DNA from: Pseudisothecium myosuroides
Lineage: Eukaryota; Streptophyta; Bryopsida; Hypnales; Lembophyllaceae
DNA: 64,000 nucleotides
Direction: 5' to 3'
Assembly: GCA_951799445.1 (NCBI GenBank)
Contig: OX637287.1
Location: 41,135,724-41,199,723, forward strand
This document shows positions 56,690-64,000 of this stretch, piece by piece. The notes beneath the pieces are model-generated. The model was not told where the DNA came from and ran no database searches. It saw nothing but the letters and a program-made list of their open reading frames with translations. Position 1 is the stretch's first letter; every line of letters begins with the position of its first letter. The position numbers were made by a program, and so were the translations under genes.

Positions 56690-57601
56690 TGGCTAAAGTC
56701 CCGGCACCATTGTTTCATCAAAATCACTCAAAATTGCCATTTCTATTTGCAAAGAGCAAAAAATTGAAAAATTGATTTGATTTGACATTAAATCATAGGA
56801 TCTTGCACTAAACTAGTACAATGATGTGTAGAAGAAATTTCCGAACTTTGACTACATAGATTGCAAGATATTGCGTTTAAAATAAAGAAAATAATTTTTA
56901 TTTGCACCTAGGGTGATTAGATTATATGACTTTCAATCTTCTTAACTTAATTTTTTTGCAAACTAGACTTTGATTCTAATTTTTTTATGTTAAAAAATTG
57001 AGTTGAGAGTCCAAAGGACAATTTTTTTTTTAACTTGATTTTTTTCATTAAAAAATTATTGAGTAGAAAATAGGTACAAGATAGAAGGAAAAACAAAATT
57101 GTTAATAGCTCTAAGATGGAATTGCAACCCACCAATCACAATGGTGAGATTGTTCTAGGAAAAAAAATAAACCTTGTGGAACTTCTATTTTTTTGAAAAT
57201 TTTGAAAATTGAGTTCAAAAACAAATTTAATATGTTATTTTTTGAAGAAGATGCAATGATTGCCTACAAGACAAGAAGCTCCGTAAATTTCAAATCAATA
57301 ATTCAAATGGAATGAATTAAAGCTTTTCATATAGGCATAAATACGTTAATCTATGAAAATTTAAAAATATATATATTTCAATTTTTAAGGATTTTTTGTT
57401 GCCCAATAAACTGCTTGGGGGTTGAGGATGGTATAATTTTTGTGTCTAGGCACCGGTTGAAATAAAAATTATATTCTTGTAAAGCTAATGTGTTATTCTA
57501 TCTTCAAAGAAAACTTCAAAAAATCCTACCAAAAATTAAGATCATACAAACTTGCCCAAACCTTCAAATATACCTCAAGGGGATACCTGGGATTTTAGGG
57601 G
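56690..57601 (+). mobile_element. TTAA element, type 1, strongly decayed
   Basis: Left flank TTAA 56686-56689, right flank TTAT. Ends are TGGCTAAAGTCCCGGCACC and ggattttagggg. The interior keeps aaaattgccatttctatttg and aatcacaatggtgagattg. Confidence 0.6.
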
Positions 57602-59132
57602 TTATTACTTTTCAAAAATATCAAAAAAATTATTATTATATTATATAAAATTGTATAAAATAATTGAAATTGTGAAAAATAGATGTTTAATGTAAAGTAA
57701 ATGTTCAACTTAGGCCCTCTGTACACTTAGATTGAGAGGCTTTGGAGCAAATTTCTCAAGGTCCATAGCCAACCTTCAAAGGTAGTGTAATTGAGGGGAG
57801 GATACAAAGTGGATTGTCTATATTATTAATTATATATTCTAAAATGAAACAATCCATAAAGTGAGTTTTTTTTTTTCCAAAAATTGGCTTTAAGTATTTA
57901 AATGCTAATGCCCTCTAGAATTTATGTTAGACCAACCTTTTTTAAGTAGTGGACTTGATATATATTCTACAAGACTTAAAATTTGTGTTTTCTTATTGCC
58001 ATAGAGGAAAAAAAGTATTGTCTATATTGTTCTCTTTACCTAGAGTATCTTCAGCTAGGAATTTTGAATGCAAAGTGGCAATTGTGAAAGCTAATTCTTG
58101 TTGGCTAAAAATTTGTTCTCATCACTTTTTTGCCTCTAGTGCAAGTGGACCTTAGAGCATCAATTGCTTAGAATTTTGTGATATGAGAAGGGACAAGATG
58201 TAAGAACTTGTGAGGAAAATGAGTTTAGAGTGCAAGAAGTAAGCATGTCTTCAACAAATAATGCATCGATCTCATTTGGCATGTTTCTAAGACTAAATTT
58301 TATAGAGTTAAGCACTTTAAAAATTCATAGTTAATTCATGTAATGCTCAAAAAATGCATACTAAGGAAATAGAGAATCCTCTTTTTCGTTGAAATTGAAT
58401 AGAGTTCAGACAATTTGCAAAACAAAACACTCAATACAACCACCATGACCACCACCAAGCTCCCACGAGGCTTGACAACAAGATTACAAGAGTGAAGTGA
58501 GCAAAAGGATTCAAGCACACAACTCAAGTGAACAATGATTCCAAACCGTTGATTGGAATCCCCTTTTGACTTTCAACAAGATTCAACCAAAATAAAATAA
58601 AATAAAATTTAACAATAGAAACTATACTCAAATGTTTATTCAGACAATTGTAGGTTCATTTAAACTTACCTTTTGTTAACCTACTACTGCCCCCATCTCA
58701 ATTTTGCCATTATGTACAAAGGTGTTACATTTCATAACAAAAATGTACACCACAGGTACATGAGTCAGGGCGGGATTCGAATTGTGGGTGGTAAAAGTCT
58801 GGTTGCTTTGCCAGTGTGGAACTGGACCCTCCAAGCAAGAGACTTGTGAATCGAAACACATGAATAATCAAGTATGTATAAGTTACAGGTAGCCTGTATG
58901 GATCATCATTGTATCATCCACGTTCCCTCGCACTGAGTACTTACAGGGCCCCGAGTGACTGTATGAATGTATGCCGTATAATTGACGACTGAATCAACCC
59001 ATTCAACCCACCCACTTTGTCTTGCTGTTGGGTTACACAAAAAGAAGGGCACTTGAGTTTAGCCAACTGATAAATAATATGGTAAATTAAGCGTTCGCTT
59101 GCAAGCTGGCTTGTAAATCTTCAAATGTGGTT
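57602..59132. other. AT-rich intergenic DNA, no gene seen
   Basis: No reading frame with recognisable protein similarity. Composition becomes more balanced from about 58740 up to the next element. Confidence 0.4.
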
Positions 59133-59135
59133 TAA

Positions 59136-61338
59136 GAGCATCGCCACTCATTCCCCGGAAACAAGGCCGGGGAAATGGGTGGCCGGGGCCCTGTACCTCC
59201 CGGGTCTCCCTTTCCCCGGGTAGGCACGCCACTCATTCCCGGCCTGAGGTCACTGTAAAAAATAGTCAATCACACGCTTACCAGTGATAGGAAATTCAAG
59301 TGCGGGAGCTGCGGCCGGTTGTCAGGGGATTTTTTTTCCTCCCCCGTTTCCTCCTTTTGGGGGTAACTTAAAAACTTTGCATTATACATTTAGAACTTAA
59401 ATTTCTCTATTATGGATAATTGATTTGAAAATGAAGGAAAAATCAAAATGCAAATAAATATGATTTTAATTCGTTTAAAAAAAAAAATTGAATTAATTTT
59501 TTTTTAAACTTGTGTTGAAAAAATGTATTCAATTTCATTTTCTAAATAAAACAAAGTGTGTTGAAGTGTGTTTGAGGTCTACTACAAGTACACCCCAAGC
59601 ACACTTTTATTTTTCTTGTTGTATTTGAATTAAAGAAATACTAAAAATAATTTGGTGGAAAAGTATAATCAATTTCTTTTTATTCAAAAAAAGAAAGTGT
59701 GCTTGAGGTGTGCTTGAGGTCTACCATAAGCACACCTCAAGCACACTTCTAATTTTCTCATTGCATTTGAATAAAAAAAAATACTAAAACAAATTTGGAA
59801 AAAAATTATAGCCCAATTTTTTTTCCAAGTGTGCTTGAGGTGTGCTTGAGGTGTGCTTGAGGTTTAATTAAAATAGATGTTTTCAATCATTTTTGTTTTA
59901 AATTTTTCTTGAAATGAAAATAAAATGAAAATAAAATGAAAATAGTGATAGTGTGCTTGAGGTGTGCTTGAGGTGTGCTTGAGGTGTGCTTGAGGTGTGC
60001 TTGAGGTGTACCTCAAGCACACCTCAAGCACAATTTGTTTGTTTTTAAATTCTTAATAGAAATTATCAATTATCAATTTATTTTATTAAAAACTCAAGCA
60101 CAATGAGAAAAGTGAAAGTGTGCTTGAGGTATATCACAAGCACACCTCAAACACACTTTTACTACTCCATTTGTTTTTGTGTTTTAAAAGAAAATTAAAA
60201 CAAAAATATTCAAAATTTCTATTTAAAAATAAAAAAATAAAGGAAGTGTGCTTGATGTGCTTGAGGTCTACCTCAAGCACACCTCAAGCACACTTTTACA
60301 TTTCTCATTCTCTTTGATATAATTTATTTTTTTAAAGATTTATTGAAAATTTTTATTTAAAATTAAAAAAATAAAGGAAGTGTGCTTGAGGTGTGCTTGA
60401 GGTAGACCTCAAGCACACCTCAAGCACATTATTAATATTTTCATTATATGTGAGTTTTAAAAAAAATTAAGAGAAAATTAATTGAAAATTTCTAGTTAGA
60501 ATTTAAAAACAATGTAAAAGTGTGTTTGAGGTGTGCTTGAGGTCTACCTCAAGCACACCTCAAGCACACTATTACTAGTCTTATTGTATTTGAGTTTTTA
60601 AAAAAAATAAAGAAGAAACTAATTGAAATTTTTTATTTAAAAGTAAAAAAACAAACAAAGTGTGCTTGAGGTGTTCTTGAGGTGTGCTTGAGGTAGACCT
60701 CAAGCACACCTCAAGCACACTTTTACATTTCTCATTCTCTTTGAGTTTAAAAAATAAATTTAAGCAATTTATTGAAATTTCCTATTTAGAATTTAAAAAC
60801 AAACAAAGTGTGCTTGAGGTGTGCTTGAGGTAGACCTCAAGCACACTTCAAGCACACTTTTACATTTCTCATTCTCTTTGAGTTTAAAAAAAAAATTTAA
60901 GTAATTTATTGAAATTTCCTATTTAGAATTTAAAAACAAACAAAGTGTGATTGAGGTGTGCTTGAGGTAGACCTCAAGCACACCTCAAGCACACTAGTAA
61001 TAATTTCATTGTATTTGATAAATTCGGCCACTTTTTCAGGGACAATAGGAAAACCGGAAGTTGTCATTAAGAAAGTACAAATAAAATATTAAACTCACAC
61101 GGGATCATACAAATGCAGAGGAGATTCAATGCAAAAGAGGAGTTAACACGCACTGACATAATTGATTTGTTCATTGTCAACCATATCCCGAGCACGGGGT
61201 CCTGCCGTACAGAGGGTCAATTTTGGAGTGACCGGCCACTTTTTCTTCCGGGCCGGGTCCGCGGTGGCTCATGGTTTGCTCACCGGCCCCGCCCAAGCCC
61301 CGACCAGGGAGCCTCCCCGTGAATGGGTGGCGATGCTC
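59136..61338. mobile_element. PIF/Harbinger-like non-autonomous element carrying a hairpin satellite
   Basis: 18-bp terminal inverted repeats GAGCATCGCCACTCATTC / GAGCATCGCCACCCATTC (one mismatch), with the 3-bp target duplication TAA at 59133-59135 and 61339-61341. TAA/TTA targets and GAGCATC-type ends are typical of plant PIF/Harbinger MITEs. Total 2203 bp. GC-rich subterminal zones (59136-59340 and about 61190-61338) enclose the AT-rich satellite. An inner copy of gccactcattccc lies at about 59227. No transposase frame. Confidence 0.85.
59556..61000. repeat. Tandem array of about 11 palindromic units (hairpin satellite)
   Basis: Units start near 59556, 59697, 59829, 59951, 60118, 60246, 60380, 60520, 60660, 60808 and 60945, a period of about 120-167 bp, mostly near 138. 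Each holds 1-5 copies of gtgcttgaggt followed by the inverted form acctcaagcac, giving a near-perfect hairpin of about 54 bp, then a 70-95 bp AT-rich linker. Units at the right are most alike (linker acatttctcattctctttga), so expansion there is recent. Confidence 0.92.
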
Positions 61339-61341
61339 TAA

Positions 61342-63303
61342 GGTAGGAGGTCCATAAAGTGGCGATCATCTAATTGCTGAAACTGAATTTTGGGGAGGTA
61401 AAACATCTTGAAATATTTTTCAGTAAATTTTCCTTGAAAAACAAGAGGACATGGCATCTAACCCAAGTTGTTTCATATTTTTTGGAGCTTTGTGGAATTA
61501 GTTATGATATTTTGAAGTTGAAATGCTATAGGGCTCTAAAAGCGACCACCTCCTAGAATGTACATTGTTTGTACATTTGGGTACATCGAAGAAAGTAAAA
61601 TGTACCTCTGTGTCATATTCAATTCAAAATGCCTGATCGCAGTTCGAGCCTCCTATCTTAATAAGGTAGAAGCATCAATAACCAATCATTTAAGCAATTT
61701 TGGAGCAGATCGTACGCAATATGAGGTGGTGGAAATTTTTCCCATGAAGGAAGATAAGAAATATGAGGATAGCAAAATTTTCAAAATTTTATTCCCAAAA
61801 TTGAAATTATTATGAATTTTGAGAGCCAAAAAGTACTCTTGACCAGTAGCCAATGTCTAAAGTCTTCCAATTCCAATCATAGCCTAACTACTTTCTTGCT
61901 CACTACTTTGGAGGCATGTATCATGACCTTATTAGTCTCTACCTTGAAAAGGACAAAAAAAACACATTCCAAATTTGAGTTCCAGCCTTGGTTGGAATTA
62001 GCGCACCATACATGGTGGGTACTAGCTGTGGTTGGTTACTGGTACCTGTACCTTATATGGATTCTGATATATTGTTATTTACTTACTATCATGATTGTTG
62101 ATTTACTTTGTACTGAAAAGTATTTGGTCAATGTTTTTTTTGATCAAATACCATCAAATTCATATCATACTATATGGCCGCAAAAGGCTTTCAAGGCCTT
62201 CAAGGATTACCATTTGATGTTATGGTAGATTCCCCTATGGTTTTTCTTCATTTTTTCATTTAAAAAAAGAAGTTCACAAGGTTATACGTGATGTAAGGTA
62301 TACGAGCTGTTTTCGACAGCTAGGACCCTATTTGCGCAAGGTAGAATTACCTGTTTTTATGATTGAGGGTTAGGAAATATGATGTGGTTAGCAACTTTAT
62401 TATTGTGTGATAAATAACATATTAATACTTAATGGAGTTGCTAAGACAAGTTTTTAGTTTTGCGCTTCTCAGAAATAGGTTCGCCTACAAATCGAGAACT
62501 AGTTGGATTGTAATTTATACTCCCTTAACATTTACTAATTCCAAATTTGATGGAAAAATAGCAAAAAAGAGTGCAATCTTCTTTATTTCTATTTTGTGGC
62601 TAGAGAAAATTATCCTTGCATCATCGCTCAAGCGGACATATGCTAAAACGCTTAACATTGTCAGAAATAGGTCGTATACCTTAGTTTCCAACATGAGTGC
62701 TAGGATTTGAATTTTTTTCTCTCTCTCATGATAATTTGCATTTACGTAGCTATAATGTTTAGATCAAGATCCGCATTCTATAATAACAATTCTAACTCAT
62801 TCACATTATTAAATCTAAATCTGAAAAATTGATCCATACGAGGACAACTTGATTTTCAAGTAATTAAAAAAATTCCTACATAAACAAAAAAGTGTTTAAT
62901 TTTCATGAATTTTTGAGTCAAAATCTTCACTATTGTACCTAAGTAGCAACTATGGCTACCTAAGCAGAAATAGATGAAAAAACTTCCCTTGTAATGAAGA
63001 TATGTAACACACATAACATTCAGTAGCCTTCAGAGAGGTTGCCTTTACCTCTCTCGAGTCCTCATCCACGAAATTCATCCTCACATAATCAATGTAAGCT
63101 TGGATACCAAGATAGTGGCAATACATTACGGCAAGTTCCATTTTCTTTTGTTAATTTTAAGACCAAACATACAAATCAACAAATATTTGTAGAAAAAGAT
63201 GTTGGCAAAGAATCCAATGAGTAATGCAATACAACCATTTGACATTAATAACTTATTTTGGGTTTCCTAAAGAAAAGACAATTCTATATATACACATCGA
63301 GTA
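61342..63303. other. AT-rich intergenic DNA, no gene seen
   Basis: Several short open frames occur (for example 61812-62228, 138 codons), without recognisable domains or splice context. I do not call a gene. Confidence 0.4.
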
Positions 63304-63841
63304 GTAGTAGGTAGAACAACCCATGTGGGATAAATAAACCAGAATTTGTAGTTTCTCAAGTATTCATAGTTAAGTCAAAAACAAAAGAATTGTGTTAAAA
63401 GTAGACTTCCAGACCTCATTTAGGCAAAGTAGAATATTTTTTCTCAAAAAAAATTGAACTAAAAAAAGTTGGTAAATGAAGATAAGTTCCACCTTTAAAA
63501 ATACCTTTGGAAATTTGAATCTTGAATCAAAAGTTATGGACAAATTTGAAAGAGGGGTTGGATTTTGACATTTTTTGATATTTTTAAAAATCCTCTTTCA
63601 AATTTGTCCATAACTTTTGATTCAAGATTCAAATTTCCAAAGGTATTTTTAAAGGTGAAACTTATCTTCATTTACCAACTTTTTTTAGTTCAAATTTTTT
63701 GAGAAAAAGTATTCTACTATGCCTAAATGAGGTCTAAAATTCTATTTTTAACACAATTCTTTGTTTTTGACTTAACTATGAATATTTGAGAAACTACAAA
63801 TTCTAGTTTATTTATCCCATATGGGTTGTTCTACCTCCTAC
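63304..63841. repeat. Long near-perfect hairpin (about 258-bp arms)
   Basis: Coordinates of paired bases sum to 127145 (for example gtagaacaac at 63311 with gttgttctac ending 63834). The loop is about 24 bp near 63572. It includes acctcatttaggcaaagtag and its mirror ctatgcctaaatgaggt. Related to foldback II in the CACTA element. A TATA-like gtgtatatatatag follows at about 63850. Confidence 0.9.
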
Positions 63842-64000
63842 CATCCCATGTGTATATATATAGCTTTTTTTGTTCCTTGAAAATTCAAAATGTTTTTGGT
63901 TGTATATGAAAGCAAGCTAAATGCTTGGTTCATTTTTTATTCATTTTTTTTGGTGTTTTGTAATATTAACGCATGTAAATTAGCTACTGACGGTATGGTA

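Noticed and set aside
59556..61000. CRISPR-like regular repeats
   Set aside because: Units are internally palindromic with homologous linkers, not unique spacers, and the genome is eukaryotic; it is a satellite inside a transposon.
61812..62228. 138-codon open frame
   Set aside because: AT-rich hydrophobic translation without domain, splice context or repeat of a known family.

Overview
The window looks like nuclear DNA of a land plant. It carries intron-rich genes with GT-AG introns, a plant-type GSK3/shaggy-like kinase, a two-RRM protein with a mitochondrial-type leader, and plant-style transposons: Ty1/copia with a Met-tRNA primer site, CACTA, PIF/Harbinger and many small foldback elements. 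The kinase coding sequence is GC-balanced while the spacers are very AT-rich and repeat-packed. A seed-free plant is a guess that the sequence alone does not prove.

Large-scale layout: positions 1-3673 and 33911-37583 are inverted copies of each other. The two coordinates always sum to 37584, and everything I compared is identical except one divergent patch of about 66 bp in an intron. Each arm carries a GSK3-like gene. The right copy (34778-38253, minus strand) is complete, with 11 coding exons and 424 codons. The left copy (plus strand) is cut by the window start and shows exons 3-11. The 30.2 kb spacer holds the only other convincing intact gene, a six-exon, 278-codon protein with two RRM-like domains (17170-19862). 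It also holds a copia relic split by a CACTA element, a broken GH17 beta-1,3-glucanase exon (21055-21766), a decayed roughly 0.5 kb tandem array (29.4-32.1 kb) and many TTAA-flanked repeats.

Right of the kinase, 40-64 kb holds no gene I can support. It is made of repeats: more TTAA elements, a nested 103 bp TA-flanked element, CACTA-type miniature elements, a tandem duplication at 50-51 kb, a 2.2 kb PIF/Harbinger-like element whose interior is a satellite of about 11 hairpin units (59136-61338), and a hairpin with arms of about 258 bp (63304-63841) related to one inside the CACTA element.

The dominant repeat is a superfamily of 0.4-1.0 kb non-autonomous elements whose ends read CCCCTAAAGGAC and lie directly on TTAA at both sides. 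Nested copies give empty-site evidence that TTAA is the duplicated target, which is the hallmark of piggyBac. I distinguish four subfamilies (types 1-4). No transposase is visible. The genes do not form a pathway together; the main story is genome structure: a recent gene-bearing inverted duplication in a nest of small DNA transposons.
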